Source of the DNA: Streptomyces zhihengii
Lineage (GTDB): Bacteria > Actinomycetota > Actinomycetes > Streptomycetales > Streptomycetaceae
Direction of reading: 5' to 3'
Length of the DNA stretch: 64,000 nucleotides
Assembly (NCBI RefSeq): GCF_016919245.1
Contig: NZ_JAFEJA010000001.1
Location: 4,417,501 to 4,481,500, forward strand
A program made the position numbers and the translations under genes. Under the pieces are notes generated by a model. It did not search any database. It was not told the origin of the DNA and was given only the letters and a program-made list of their open reading frames with translations. Each line of letters begins with the position of its first letter. Positions within the stretch are counted from its first letter, which is position 1. Positions 48,112 to 56,874 of this stretch are shown one piece after another.

Positions 48112-48821
48112 TCGGTGCCGCCCGGCCGCAGGGCGTAGCCGACGCCGCGCACGGTCTGCACGAGGCGCGGCTCGCCGCCGGCCTCCGTCTTGCGCCGCAG
48201 GTACATCACGTACACGTCCAGGGAGTTGGAGCTGGGCTCGAAGTCGAAGCCCCAGACGGACTTGAGGATCTGCTCGCGGGTGAGCACCTGGCGCGGGTGC
48301 GCCAGGAACAGCTCCAGCAGCGTGAACTCGGTGCGGGTCAGCTCCACCCGGCGGCTGCCGCGGGTGACTTCGCGGGTGGACAGGTTCATCCGCAGATCGG
48401 CGAAGGCCAGCACGTCCTCGTCGTCGGCCGCCGCCACCGCGGCGGTGTAGGAGCTGCGCCGCAGCAGGGCCCGGATGCGGGCGAAGAGCTCGTCCAGCTC
48501 GAAGGGCTTGACCAGGTAGTCGTCGGCGCCCGCGTCCAGTCCGGTGACCCGGTCGCCGACCGTGTCGCGCGCCGTGAGCATCAGGATCGGCACCCGCGAG
48601 CCCGCCGCCCGCAGCCGCCGGGCGGCGGTCAGCCCGTCCATCCTCGGCATCTGGACGTCGAGCACGATCAGCTCGGGGCCGTACGCCTCGGCCCGGGCCA
48701 GCGCGTCGAGACCGTCGACGGCGACCTCGGTGCCGTACCCCTCGAACGCGAGGGAGCGCCGGAGCGCCTCGCGCACGGCGGGCTCGTCGTCGACGATGAG
48801 GATGCGCTCGCCTTCAGTCAT
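48108..48821 (-). CDS. OmpR-family response regulator
   Basis: The 237-aa protein has a receiver domain with acidic '[18 protein letters not shown]', phospho-acceptor Asp in '[14 protein letters not shown]', and Lys in '[15 protein letters not shown]'. A winged-helix domain follows ('[20 protein letters not shown]', '[16 protein letters not shown]', '[11 protein letters not shown]'). It pairs with the overlapping kinase. The adjacent HtrA-like protease upstream is a possible target, since envelope-stress TCS are often next to such proteases. Confidence 0.96.
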   Translation of the reverse strand: MTEGERILIVDDEPAVREALRRSLAFEGYGTEVAVDGLDALARAEAYGPELIVLDVQMPRMDGLTAARRLRAAGSRVPILMLTARDTVGDRVTGLDAGADDYLVKPFELDELFARIRALLRRSSYTAAVAAADDEDVLAFADLRMNLSTREVTRGSRRVELTRTEFTLLELFLAHPRQVLTREQILKSVWGFDFEPSSNSLDVYVMYLRRKTEAGGEPRLVQTVRGVGYALRPGGTE

Positions 48822-48841
48822 GGGCCCAGCCTCGCACGCGA

Positions 48842-49966
48842 TCAGGCGTCCCCGCCGGAGCGGAGGGTGTCCAGGTCCGCCTTGACGGTGTCGATCGGGA
48901 TGGCGAAGCCGAGGCCGACGCTGCCCGCGGTGGATCCGCTCGCGGAACTGGGCGAGTACATGGCCGAGTTGATGCCGATGATCTCGCCGTTCATGTTGAT
49001 CAGCGCGCCGCCGGAGTTGCCCGGGTTGAGGGAGGCGTCGGTCTGGATCGCCTTGTAGGTCGTCTTGGAGTCGCCGGTGTCCCCGTTGAACTGCTGACCA
49101 CCGAACTCGAACGGCCAGTTCTGGCGCGGGTCCTGCTGGGGCTCCTCGTCCTTGGCGACGGTCACGTCACGGTCGAGGGCGGAGACGATGCCGCTGGTGA
49201 CGGTGCCGGTGAGTCCTTCGGGGGAGCCGATGGCGACGACCTGGTCGCCCACGCCGACGGCGCCGGAGTCGCCGAGGGCGGCGGCCTTCAGCCCGGAGGC
49301 GTCCCGCAGCTTGATCAGGGCGAGGTCCTTGTCGGGGTCCTTGCCGACGACGTCCGCGGTGTACTTCGTGCCGTCGCTGAGCCGCACCTCGACGGTGTCG
49401 GCGCCGGAGATCACATGGTTGTTGGTGACGATCTCGCCGTCCGCGGTGATGATCACGCCGGAGCCGGTGGACTGCCCGGCGCTCGACGACGCGCTGATCT
49501 CCACGATGCTCGGCGACACGGCCTGGGCGACGCCCGCCACGGTGCCCTTGCTGCTCTGGGACACGGTCGTCCCGCTGACGCTCCCGGTGCCGCGGGCCGG
49601 CTCGTCGCCGACCAGATGGCCGACGAGGGCGGAGGCCCCGCCGCCGACGGCCGCCGCGGCGATCGCGACGGCCGCGATCAGCCCGACCGGTCCCTTGGCC
49701 CGGCGCCGGGAGCGGGGGGCCGCCGGCTCCGGCGCGGGCGCGGCGGGCGCCGGGTGCGGGGCGGGCGGCTCGAAGCCGGGACCGCCGCCGCCGGGCCACA
49801 CGGTGACCGTGCCGGCGGGCCGGTACGGCGGGGGCGGCGGGTAGCCGCCGTCCGCCTGGGTGAGGGGTGCGGTCGCGGGCGCGTCGTACGGCTGCTGCGG
49901 GAATCCGGGCTCCTGCTGCGGGAATCCGGGCTCTGCGTGGCCGTCGCGGCGGTAGTGGTCGCTCAT
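48842..49966 (-). CDS. HtrA/DegP-like trypsin-type serine protease, membrane-anchored
   Basis: The 374-aa protein has a Pro/Gln-rich cytosolic tail with two 'EPGFPQQ' repeats and one membrane helix ('[20 protein letters not shown]'). The protease domain has its triad in '[12 protein letters not shown]' (His), '[13 protein letters not shown]' (Asp) and '[14 protein letters not shown]' (Ser). It ends just after the protease domain, so the usual PDZ domain is missing. It acts outside the membrane in protein quality control. The ATG at 49964-49966 gives the tail start '[10 protein letters not shown]'. Confidence 0.94.
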   Translation of the reverse strand: MSDHYRRDGHAEPGFPQQEPGFPQQPYDAPATAPLTQADGGYPPPPPYRPAGTVTVWPGGGGPGFEPPAPHPAPAAPAPEPAAPRSRRRAKGPVGLIAAVAIAAAAVGGGASALVGHLVGDEPARGTGSVSGTTVSQSSKGTVAGVAQAVSPSIVEISASSSAGQSTGSGVIITADGEIVTNNHVISGADTVEVRLSDGTKYTADVVGKDPDKDLALIKLRDASGLKAAALGDSGAVGVGDQVVAIGSPEGLTGTVTSGIVSALDRDVTVAKDEEPQQDPRQNWPFEFGGQQFNGDTGDSKTTYKAIQTDASLNPGNSGGALINMNGEIIGINSAMYSPSSASGSTAGSVGLGFAIPIDTVKADLDTLRSGGDA

Positions 49967-50141
49967 GGCAACGACTCTCGCCGCGGCAGATGAGAGCGGT
50001 CTGAGACGGTGCTGAGAAGCCCGGCAGAAGCCTGTATGCCCGATATAAGGACGCCCGGCGGCCACGGTGCGCGGGCGGCCCGTTGCACAGCGTGCGGGCG
50101 ATCCCGTCCCGTACCGGGAACCGTCGACGGCGGCACGACTC

Positions 50142-50175
50142 CCGCGGGCGGTTCCCGTACGGGAACCGCCCGCGG
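50142..50175. promoter_or_regulatory. 34-bp perfect palindrome upstream of I36/FG-GAP gene
   Basis: CCGCGGGCGGTTCCCGT joins its exact complement with no spacer, centred at 50158/50159, about 80 bp before the ATG at 50240. A half-similar CCCGTACCGGGAACC sits at 50105-50122. It could be an operator (core GTTCCCGTACGGGAAC) or fold into a strong hairpin. Confidence 0.65.
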
Positions 50176-50239
50176 CGGCACAACCCTTGCGGGCCTTCGG
50201 CGGTCTCCTCGGTGTGCACCCACACGCCCTCGGGGCGTC

Positions 50240-51472
50240 ATGAATAAGGACACCGCATTGCACAAGGGGATCAGACGGGCTCTCACCGCGCTGACGGGGC
50301 TCGTGACGGCCGGCCTGCTGACGGCCACGCTGCCCGCCCAGACCGCGCAGGCCGCGAGCGGCGCGGAGCGCTGCCCGAAGGGGTACTTCTGCGGCTTCAC
50401 CGGCACCTCGGGTGACGGCGAGATGTTCAAGACGAACAAGGACCTGGCGACCCTGGGCGCCTGGGACAACCGGATCCGCTCGCTCGTGAACCGCGCCGGG
50501 AACTACGCCTGCGCCTACAGCGAGCCGAACTACGACCTCTCCGCCGAGGGCGCCGACTTCCTGCGCGAGAGCCCGAACGCCTCCTCGGGCGAGTACGGCT
50601 TCACGCCCTTCATGGACCGCAGGATCAGCTCCATCCGGTTCGTGAAGACGGACCGTGAGTGCTGGCTGAACGCCTACCCGCGCTGGTGGGTCGACCCGGC
50701 GGCGGCACCGGCCGGCTTCGGCGACCTCAACCACGACCTGGTCCCCGACGTCCTCGTGCGCGACATGGCCGGACGGCTGTGGCGGCTGCCCGGCGACAAC
50801 ACCGGCCGGCTCGTCGGCAGCGGCTGGAACTCCATGACCGCCATGACCCGCCACGGAGACCTCACCGGCGACGGCCACGAGGACCTGCTCGCCCGCGACA
50901 AGGCCGGTCAGCTCTGGCTCTACCCCGGCACCGGCCGCGGCGGCTTCGGCACCCGCAAGCTGGTCGGCGGCGGCTGGGGCGTCATGCGCCAGATCGCGGC
51001 AGCCGGCGACCTGACCGGCGACGGCAAGGGCGACCTGCTCGCCCGCGACTCCGCGGGCAAGCTGTGGATGTACCCGGGCAACGGCCGCGCCTTCGGCACC
51101 CGCAAGCTCGTCGGCGGCGGCTGGCAGGTGATGAACGCGCTCCTCGGTCCGGGTGACCTCAACGGGGACAGGCGTCCCGACCTGCTCGCCCGCGACACCT
51201 CCGGCAAGCTCTGGCTCTACCCGGGCAACGGCCGCGGCGCCTTCGGCACCCGCACCCTGGTCGGCGGCGGCTGGCAGGTCATGGAGAACTTCGTGGCCGT
51301 CGGCTCGTACAACGGCGGCACCCAGAACGACGTGCTGACCGTCACCAACGAGCGCCACCTGGGCGGCCACCCCGGCTGGCTGCTCGGCTACCGGGGCACG
51401 AGCGGCACCCCGCCGTTCCGTGCCTCCGAGGAACTCGACGGGGACTGGTGGGGCCTGAACGGCGCCTGGTGA
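50240..51472 (+). CDS. Secreted protein: peptidase inhibitor I36-like domain plus FG-GAP/VCBS repeats
   Basis: The 410-aa protein has a signal peptide ('ALTGLVTAGLLTATLPAQTA' ending 'AQAAS'). An I36-like inhibitor domain follows with paired Cys ('CPKGYFCGFTGTSGDGEMFK', 'YACAYSEPNY'). Four FG-GAP/VCBS-like blades carry Ca-binding 'GDLTGDGHEDLLARD', 'GDLTGDGKGDLLARDSAGKL' and 'GDLNGDRRPDLLARDTSGKL'. The beta-propeller part may mediate adhesion or substrate binding and the first domain may inhibit proteases. The ATG at 50240 begins the signal peptide. Confidence 0.9.
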   Translation: MNKDTALHKGIRRALTALTGLVTAGLLTATLPAQTAQAASGAERCPKGYFCGFTGTSGDGEMFKTNKDLATLGAWDNRIRSLVNRAGNYACAYSEPNYDLSAEGADFLRESPNASSGEYGFTPFMDRRISSIRFVKTDRECWLNAYPRWWVDPAAAPAGFGDLNHDLVPDVLVRDMAGRLWRLPGDNTGRLVGSGWNSMTAMTRHGDLTGDGHEDLLARDKAGQLWLYPGTGRGGFGTRKLVGGGWGVMRQIAAAGDLTGDGKGDLLARDSAGKLWMYPGNGRAFGTRKLVGGGWQVMNALLGPGDLNGDRRPDLLARDTSGKLWLYPGNGRGAFGTRTLVGGGWQVMENFVAVGSYNGGTQNDVLTVTNERHLGGHPGWLLGYRGTSGTPPFRASEELDGDWWGLNGAW

Positions 51473-51520
51473 CCCCCGTCCGGCGCGGCTGGGGTTGCCC
51501 GGGTCACCCGGGTGCCCCCA

Positions 51521-51900
51521 GCCCCGCCGACGTGCGGGGTCACGGTCGCCCGGGCATCCCAGCCCGTCCGGCGTTTGAGGACACGGCCGCAGGCCGTGCT
51601 GCGACCACCGGGGGCGCGGGTGCCGGGGATGCGGAGCCCGGTTCGCCGGGGCTCTGCCCCGGACCCCGCGCCTCAATCGCCGGCGGGGCTGGAGCTACCC
51701 GGGCATCCCAGCCCCGCCGACGTGCGGGGTCACGGTCGCCCGGGCATCCCAGCCCGTCCGGCGTTCGAGGACACGGCCGCAGGCCGTGCTGCGACCACCG
51801 GGGGCGCGGTCGCCCGGGATGCGGAGCCCGGTTCGCCGGGGCTCTGCCCCGGACCCCGCGCCTCAATCGCCGGCGGGGCTGAAGCTACCCGGGCATCCCA
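51521..51900. repeat. 190-bp tandem duplication in intergenic region
   Basis: Copy one (51521-51710) and copy two (51711-51900) are aligned end to end and differ at about five positions. Each unit includes GTCCGGCGTTTGAGG, CTCTGCCCCGGACCCCG and CGCCTCAATCGCCGGCGG, which recur widely as Streptomyces intergenic elements. Short imperfect remains of a further copy precede it (51480-51520). The rest of this 484-bp gap, from 51473 to 51956, holds no gene I can support. Confidence 0.93.
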
Positions 51901-51956
51901 GCCCGGTCCGAGGCCGAGGCGGCCGGGGCCCCGTCATCACGGCGCGCCCCGCGCGC

Positions 51957-52985
51957 CTACGCCCCGCCGCACCCGCAGGAGCGCCTGATCACCAGGCCGG
52001 ACGGGAACTGCTTGACCCGCTCGCGGCGTGACCCCGCCACCCGCAGGCCGTCGTCGAGGACGAGATCCACCGCCGCCCGTGCCATCGCCGGGCGGTCCGA
52101 GGAGATCGTGGTCAGCGGCGGGTCCGTCAGCGCCGCTTCCTTCACGTCGTCGAAGCCAGCGACCGCGAGCTCGGACGGGACCTCGATGCGCAGCTCGCGC
52201 GCGGCGCGCAGCACGCCGAAGGCCTGGTCGTCGGTGGAGCAGAAGATCGCCGGCGGCCGGTCCGGCCCGGCGAGCAGCTTCAGGGCGACCTGGTACGCGT
52301 CGTAGCGGTTGTACGGCGCCTGGAAAAGGCGCCCCTCCGTGGAGCGCCCGGATTCCTGCATGGCGCGGCGCCAGCCCTCGACGTGGTCCGCGACGGGGTC
52401 GCCGACCTCCGGGGTGTTCTCCACGCCGCCCAGACAGGCGACGTACTCGTGGCCGTGCTCCAGCAGGTGCCGGGTGGCGAGCTGGGCGCCGCCGACGTCG
52501 TCGGTGACGACGGCGACGTCGTCGATCGCCTCGGGGCGCTCGTGCAGCAGCACGACCCGCGCGTCCCACGCCTCGATCTCGGCCGCCGCGCGCTCGCTCG
52601 GACCCTGGCTGACCAGGATCAGACCGGACACCCGCATTCCGAGAAAGGCCCGCAGATAGTGGACCTCACGCTCGTCGCGGTAGTCGGAATTCCCGACGAG
52701 CACCATTTTCCCGCGCTCGGCGGCCGCCTGTTCGACGGCATGCGCCATTTCCGCGAAGAACGGCTGCCGTGCGTCGGGCACGATCATGCCTATGAGGTCG
52801 GTCCGCCGCGAGGCCATGGCCTGGGCGACCCGGTCGGGCCGGTAGCCCAGCTCCTTGATCGCGGCGAGTACCCGCTCGCGCGTGGCCGGGGCGACCGGCC
52901 GGGGTCCGTTGTTGATGACGTAGCTGACGACGGCGGTCGAAGTACCCGCCAGTCGCGCAACGTCGTCCCGCGTCACCTTGGCCAC
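51957..52985 (-). CDS. LacI-family transcriptional regulator
   Basis: The 342-aa protein has an N-terminal LacI helix-turn-helix ('[20 protein letters not shown]', hinge '[20 protein letters not shown]'). The periplasmic-binding-protein-like effector domain follows ('[20 protein letters not shown]', '[20 protein letters not shown]'). The tail 'RRSCGCGGA' is Cys-rich. The start is GTG. It lies 23 bp after glnR on the same strand and could be co-transcribed with it. The effector is unknown. Confidence 0.95.
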   Translation of the reverse strand: MAKVTRDDVARLAGTSTAVVSYVINNGPRPVAPATRERVLAAIKELGYRPDRVAQAMASRRTDLIGMIVPDARQPFFAEMAHAVEQAAAERGKMVLVGNSDYRDEREVHYLRAFLGMRVSGLILVSQGPSERAAAEIEAWDARVVLLHERPEAIDDVAVVTDDVGGAQLATRHLLEHGHEYVACLGGVENTPEVGDPVADHVEGWRRAMQESGRSTEGRLFQAPYNRYDAYQVALKLLAGPDRPPAIFCSTDDQAFGVLRAARELRIEVPSELAVAGFDDVKEAALTDPPLTTISSDRPAMARAAVDLVLDDGLRVAGSRRERVKQFPSGLVIRRSCGCGGA

Positions 52986-53008
52986 GCGCGAAGTCTACGC
53001 GGGGTGAC

Positions 53009-53788
53009 CTACCTCTGGGCAGGCCGTACGGCTGCTTCCTCGATCACAGGCGCTTCCTCCGTCCGGGTGACCTCCGCCGCGGCCTTCGCCTTGGCCTCCT
53101 CGGCGGCCCGCTCGACCTTCTCCGGGGCGACGAAGCGGTAGCCGACGTTGCGCACGGTGCCGATGAGCGACTCGTGCTCGGGGCCGAGTTTGGCGCGCAG
53201 CCGCCGTACGTGGACGTCGACCGTGCGGGTGCCGCCGAAGTAGTCGTAGCCCCAGACCTCCTGGAGGAGCTGCGCGCGGGTGAAGACCCGGCCGGGGTGC
53301 TGGGCGAGGTACTTCAGGAGTTCGAACTCCTTGAAGGTCAGGTCCAGGACCCGGCCCTTGAGCTTGGCGCTGTACGTCGCCTCGTCCACGGAGAGATCGC
53401 CGTTGCGGATCTCCATGGGGGAGTCGTCGGAGGTGATCTGCTGGCGGCCCATGGCCAGCCGCAGCCGCGCCTCGACCTCCGCCGGGCCCGCGGTGTCGAG
53501 CAGGACGTCGTCGATGCCCCAGTCGGCGGTGACGGCGGCCAGACCGCCCTCGGTGACCACGAGGATCAGCGGACAGCCGGGCCCCGTGGAGCGCAGGAGC
53601 TGGCACAGCGACCGCACCTGCGGGAGGTCGCGGCGGCCGTCGACGAGGATCACGTCGGCGCCCGGGGTGTCCACGAGGGCCGGGCCCTCGGCGGGCGCCA
53701 CCCGGACGTTGTGCAGCAGCAGCCCGAGGGCCGGCAGCACCTCCGTCGAGGGCTGGAGGGCGTTGGTGAGGAGCAGCAACGAGCTCAT
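53009..53788 (-). CDS. glnR: Global nitrogen regulator GlnR (OmpR family)
   Basis: The 259-aa protein matches Streptomyces GlnR from its first residues '[20 protein letters not shown]'. The atypical receiver has the Asp in '[13 protein letters not shown]', and a winged-helix domain follows ('[20 protein letters not shown]', '[20 protein letters not shown]'). It is an orphan regulator controlling glnA, glnII, amtB and nir-type genes, active as a dimer without a cognate kinase. Its ATG overlaps the end of an upstream 29-codon ORF by 4 bp, and its own ribosome site is weak. Confidence 0.96.
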   Translation of the reverse strand: MSSLLLLTNALQPSTEVLPALGLLLHNVRVAPAEGPALVDTPGADVILVDGRRDLPQVRSLCQLLRSTGPGCPLILVVTEGGLAAVTADWGIDDVLLDTAGPAEVEARLRLAMGRQQITSDDSPMEIRNGDLSVDEATYSAKLKGRVLDLTFKEFELLKYLAQHPGRVFTRAQLLQEVWGYDYFGGTRTVDVHVRRLRAKLGPEHESLIGTVRNVGYRFVAPEKVERAAEEAKAKAAAEVTRTEEAPVIEEAAVRPAQR

Positions 53789-53874
53789 CGCGTCCCACCT
53801 GCCCGGGTCGCCCTGCGGTCGTCGTGTGGGGATCGGCTTCGGTGGTCGGGTCGGTGCTCGGTTCGCTCGTCCAT
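53785..53874 (-). CDS. 29-codon upstream ORF overlapping glnR start
   Basis: An ATG at 53872-53874 sits behind a strong GAGGAGG-type ribosome site. It encodes an Arg/His-rich peptide ('[19 protein letters not shown]' then '[10 protein letters not shown]') whose TGA overlaps the glnR ATG as ATGA. glnR itself has only a GGTGGG-like site. This predicts translational coupling: ribosomes finishing the short peptide start glnR. Codons include 8 Arg of 29, so amino-acid-dependent stalling is conceivable. Confidence 0.65.
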   Translation of the reverse strand: MDERTEHRPDHRSRSPHDDRRATRAGGTR

Positions 53875-53926
53875 GACGTCGGTTCCTCCTCGGTCCCTGC
53901 GAGGACGCCTGCGGCACTGCTTCTTC

Positions 53927-53942
53927 GTCACTGCTTCGAAAC
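53927..53942. promoter_or_regulatory. GlnR-box-like site upstream of glnR
   Basis: GTCAC-TGCTTC-GAAAC fits the recalled GlnR consensus gTnAc-n6-GaAAc, and TGCTTC-GAACT follows directly as a degenerate further half-site (53943-53953). It lies about 50-70 bp upstream of the uORF start, which suggests autoregulation. Confidence 0.6.
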
Positions 53943-54000
53943 TGCTTCGAACTGCCTCGCACAGTGGCTCTCTCGCGCCGGAGAGCCGCTGTGAGTTTGT

Positions 54001-54011
54001 GTTCACCTCGC
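54001..54011 (+). promoter_or_regulatory. PHO-box-like unit between glnR and hydrolase gene
   Basis: GTTCACCTCGC is identical to the best 11-nt unit in front of pstS. The next 11 nt (CGTAACAACGG) are a degenerate second unit. PhoP is known in Streptomyces to act on nitrogen genes, so this may link phosphate and nitrogen control. One good unit only, so moderate support. Confidence 0.5.
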
Positions 54012-54087
54012 CGTAACAACGGCGGGAAAACGCAAAAGGACCCGGTGGCTGCATCGCCCGGATCCTCTGCCCAGCAGAATAGCCCAC

Positions 54088-54933
54088 ATGAGTTCTGGCG
54101 AAGAGGGCCGATTTCACACTGTGGACGTGTCCAGGATCTCTTCCGGCCCCCGGCGCGCAACATTGCTCACCGCCGACGGGGTCCCGATCGAGGCCGTCCA
54201 CGACCCGTGCGCGGGCGGTCCCGCGACGACCGCGGTGGTCGTGGCACACGGTTTCACCGGCTCCGTCGACCGGCCCGCGGTCCGCCGCGCGGCACGCGTC
54301 TTCGCCCGGCGCGCGGGTGTCGTGACCTTCTCCTTCCGCGGGCACGGCCGTTCGGGCGGACGGTCCACCGTGGGCGACCGGGAGGTGCTCGATCTGGCCG
54401 CGGCCGTGGCGTGGGCGCGGTCGCTCGGCTACGCCCGGGTGGTGACGGTCGGCTTCTCCATGGGCGGCTCCGTGGTCCTGCGCCATGCCGCGACGTATAC
54501 GGCGGCGGGCGCACCGGAGCACGAGGGGCGCACGGGGCGCGCGGGAGCGCATTCGGACGCCGTGGCCGCCGTGAGCGCGCCCGCCCGGTGGTACTACCGC
54601 GGCACCGCCCCGATGCGCCGGCTGCACTGGGTGGTGACCCGCCCCGCGGGCCGGCTGGTGGGCCGCTTCGGCTTCCGGACCAGGATCCACACCGAGGACT
54701 GGGACCCGGTGCCGCTGTCGCCCGTCGAGTCCGTCCCGCTGATCGCCCCCACGCCGCTGCTGATCGTCCACGGCGACCGCGATCCGTACTTCCCGCTCGA
54801 CCATCCGCGGATGCTGGCCGCCGCGGCGGACGGCGGTGCCGAGCTGTGGCTGGAGCCCGGCATGGGCCACGCGGAGAACGCCGCCGACGACGCGCTGCTG
54901 GCCCGGCTCGCCGCATGGCTGCTGACGCGATGA
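54088..54933 (+). CDS. Alpha/beta hydrolase
   Basis: The 281-aa protein has the alpha/beta hydrolase order: oxyanion region '[16 protein letters not shown]', '[15 protein letters not shown]', and the nucleophile elbow '[18 protein letters not shown]' with Ser in GFSMGG. The acid is near '[19 protein letters not shown]' and the catalytic His in '[12 protein letters not shown]'. Substrate unknown; esterase or lipase-like. It is divergent from glnR with about 300 bp between. Confidence 0.92.
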   Translation: MSSGEEGRFHTVDVSRISSGPRRATLLTADGVPIEAVHDPCAGGPATTAVVVAHGFTGSVDRPAVRRAARVFARRAGVVTFSFRGHGRSGGRSTVGDREVLDLAAAVAWARSLGYARVVTVGFSMGGSVVLRHAATYTAAGAPEHEGRTGRAGAHSDAVAAVSAPARWYYRGTAPMRRLHWVVTRPAGRLVGRFGFRTRIHTEDWDPVPLSPVESVPLIAPTPLLIVHGDRDPYFPLDHPRMLAAAADGGAELWLEPGMGHAENAADDALLARLAAWLLTR

Positions 54934-54977
54934 CCCATCATGGAGGCCGGCGCGACACGAACGAGAGGAGTGCCGGC

Positions 54978-55232
54978 ATGGCAGCGGTGACCATCCGCTA
55001 CTGGGCCGCGGCGAAGGCCGCGGCGGGGACGGCGGAGGAGCCGTACGCGGCCGCGACGCTGGCCGAGGCGCTCGACGCGGTGCGCGAACGCCACCCGGGA
55101 GAGCTGACCCGAGTGCTCCTGAGGTGTTCGTTCCTGGTCGACGGTGACCCCGTGGGCACCCGCGGACATGAGACCGTGACGCTGGCCGAGGGCGGCACGG
55201 TCGAGGTGCTCCCGCCGTTCGCAGGAGGGTGA
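54978..55232 (+). CDS. MoaD/ThiS-family sulfur carrier protein
   Basis: The 84-aa ubiquitin-like protein has 'VTIRYWAAAKAAAGTAEEPY' and 'TLAEALDAVRERHPGELTRV', and ends 'EVLPPFAGG' with the Gly-Gly used for C-terminal adenylation and thiocarboxylation. MoaD-like carriers donate sulfur for molybdopterin, thiamine or cysteine-type synthesis. No MoaE or ThiF lies adjacent; a sulfurtransferase gene (cysA) is 4 kb downstream. GAGAGGAG precedes the ATG. Confidence 0.92.
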   Translation: MAAVTIRYWAAAKAAAGTAEEPYAAATLAEALDAVRERHPGELTRVLLRCSFLVDGDPVGTRGHETVTLAEGGTVEVLPPFAGG

Positions 55233-55242
55233 ACCCCACAGC

Positions 55243-56874
55243 ATGAGCAGCGATCAGCAGTATCCGCACCACTCCGGGGGCGGGTACGAGCCGCAGGAGC
55301 CCTACGGGACACCGGACCGGTACGGCCGGGGCGCCCAGGCGTCGCCGTACCCGCAGCCCGCGCCGGACGCGGGCCCGGACGGCCACGGGCAGCCGTACCC
55401 CGCCGACGCCCACGCCTCCCGGCCGGACACCTGGCCGCCCACGGGCGCCACTCCCTACCCGGCTCCGCCCGCCGACCCGTACGCCCCGTCGGCCGCCCCG
55501 TACGGCCAGCAGCCCGCGGACCCGTACGCGCAGCAGTCCGTCGACCCGTACGCGCAGCACGGGCAGCAGTCCGCGGATCCGTACGCGCAGCACGGGCAGC
55601 AGTCCGCGGATCCGTACGCACAGCACGGCGCGGGCGCCTACGCACCCGGCGCCCCGGCCGCCGACCCGTACGCACAGCACGGCCCCGGCGCCCACGCGTC
55701 CGGCGCCGGTGCCCCCGCCGCAGGCGGCTACCCGGGCCAGGGCGCCCCGGCCACGGACCCGCACGCGCAGCACGGCCCCGGCGCCTACGCGCCCGGCGCC
55801 GGGCAGCACGCCCAGCAGGGCGCGGGCGCCCACGCACCCGGCGGCACCCCCGCCGCGGGCTCCTACGCGCCCGACGCCGCGTACCCGCAGCCCTACCGGG
55901 ACGCGGCGGTCCGGCAGGAGCCGGGAGCGCAGACCTGGCAGGGCGAGACCTGGGACACGCAGTACCAGCCGGCCCTCACGCCCACCGCCGCCCCCATGGC
56001 GGCCCCCGCGGCCCCGGCCGGGGCGCTGCCGCCGGAGACCGGGGCGGCGGCGCCCGCCGCTCCCGCTCCCGCGGACACCGACGGCTACGGCACCCCCACC
56101 ACGTCAGGCAACAGCCGGATCACCGACGCGCAGCGTGCCCGGGCCGAGGGACGGTCGCCGATCATCCCGCCGGGCATCCAGCCCGCCGGGCTCACCGCCG
56201 TGCTCGGTCTGCTGCTGGCCGGCGGCGCGGCCGTCGGCCCGTACGCCCTGCTGGTGCCCCTGGTGCTGCTCCAGGCGGTGACGGCGGCGGGCTGGTTCCG
56301 GCTCAACGGGATGTGGCCCGCGCGTCAGGGCATCGTGCTCGCCTTCGCCGGCGGGCTCGCCGCCGACGCGGCGCTGCTCGCGGCGGGCGAGGGACACGGC
56401 CCGGCCGCGATCATCGGCGCGCTCGGCGTGTGGGTGCTCCTCACCCTCGTCCTCCAGCTCCGCAGCCACGCGGGTGCCGACGAACGGCTCCAGGGTCTGA
56501 TGGCCACCGTCGTCTCGGCGGCCCTCGCGATCCTCGCCGCGGGCCATCTCGCCGCCGCCCCGGACGCGGTCGTCGTCGGCGGTGTCGCGGTCGCCGCGGC
56601 CACCGTCGCCCGTGCGCTGCCGCTGCCGGGCGCCGTGTCCGTCGTGGTGGCGCTCGCCGCCGGCGCGGGCGCGGGCATCGCCGCGGGCGGTCTCACCGAC
56701 CTCGGGGCGAAGGGCGCGCTGCTCGGGCTTGCCGCAGCCGGCTGCGCGCTGATCGGTCTGCGGGTGGCCAGCTACGACTACCCGTCCCGATTCGTGCACA
56801 TGACGGCGGGTGTGGCGCTGCCCCTGACGGCCGCCGTGCCCGCCCTCTACCTCGTCGGGCGCGCGCTGGTCTAG
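55243..56874 (+). CDS. Membrane protein with repetitive Pro/Tyr/Gln-rich N-terminus
   Basis: The 543-aa protein starts 10 bp after the MoaD-like gene. Its first ~290 residues are disordered and repetitive, with tandem 'QQSADPYAQHG'-type units encoded by about 33-bp DNA repeats near 55540-55625. The C-terminal half has about eight membrane helices. The stop TAG (56872-56874) lies inside the target-site duplication of the IS481 element. Function unknown; a cell-envelope role is likely. Confidence 0.85.
   Translation: MSSDQQYPHHSGGGYEPQEPYGTPDRYGRGAQASPYPQPAPDAGPDGHGQPYPADAHASRPDTWPPTGATPYPAPPADPYAPSAAPYGQQPADPYAQQSVDPYAQHGQQSADPYAQHGQQSADPYAQHGAGAYAPGAPAADPYAQHGPGAHASGAGAPAAGGYPGQGAPATDPHAQHGPGAYAPGAGQHAQQGAGAHAPGGTPAAGSYAPDAAYPQPYRDAAVRQEPGAQTWQGETWDTQYQPALTPTAAPMAAPAAPAGALPPETGAAAPAAPAPADTDGYGTPTTSGNSRITDAQRARAEGRSPIIPPGIQPAGLTAVLGLLLAGGAAVGPYALLVPLVLLQAVTAAGWFRLNGMWPARQGIVLAFAGGLAADAALLAAGEGHGPAAIIGALGVWVLLTLVLQLRSHAGADERLQGLMATVVSAALAILAAGHLAAAPDAVVVGGVAVAAATVARALPLPGAVSVVVALAAGAGAGIAAGGLTDLGAKGALLGLAAAGCALIGLRVASYDYPSRFVHMTAGVALPLTAAVPALYLVGRALV

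Noticed and set aside
51521..51900. Second insertion sequence or attachment-site duplication
   Set aside because: The 190-bp units have no transposase, terminal inverted repeats, integrase or tRNA nearby; they behave as a non-coding tandem repeat.
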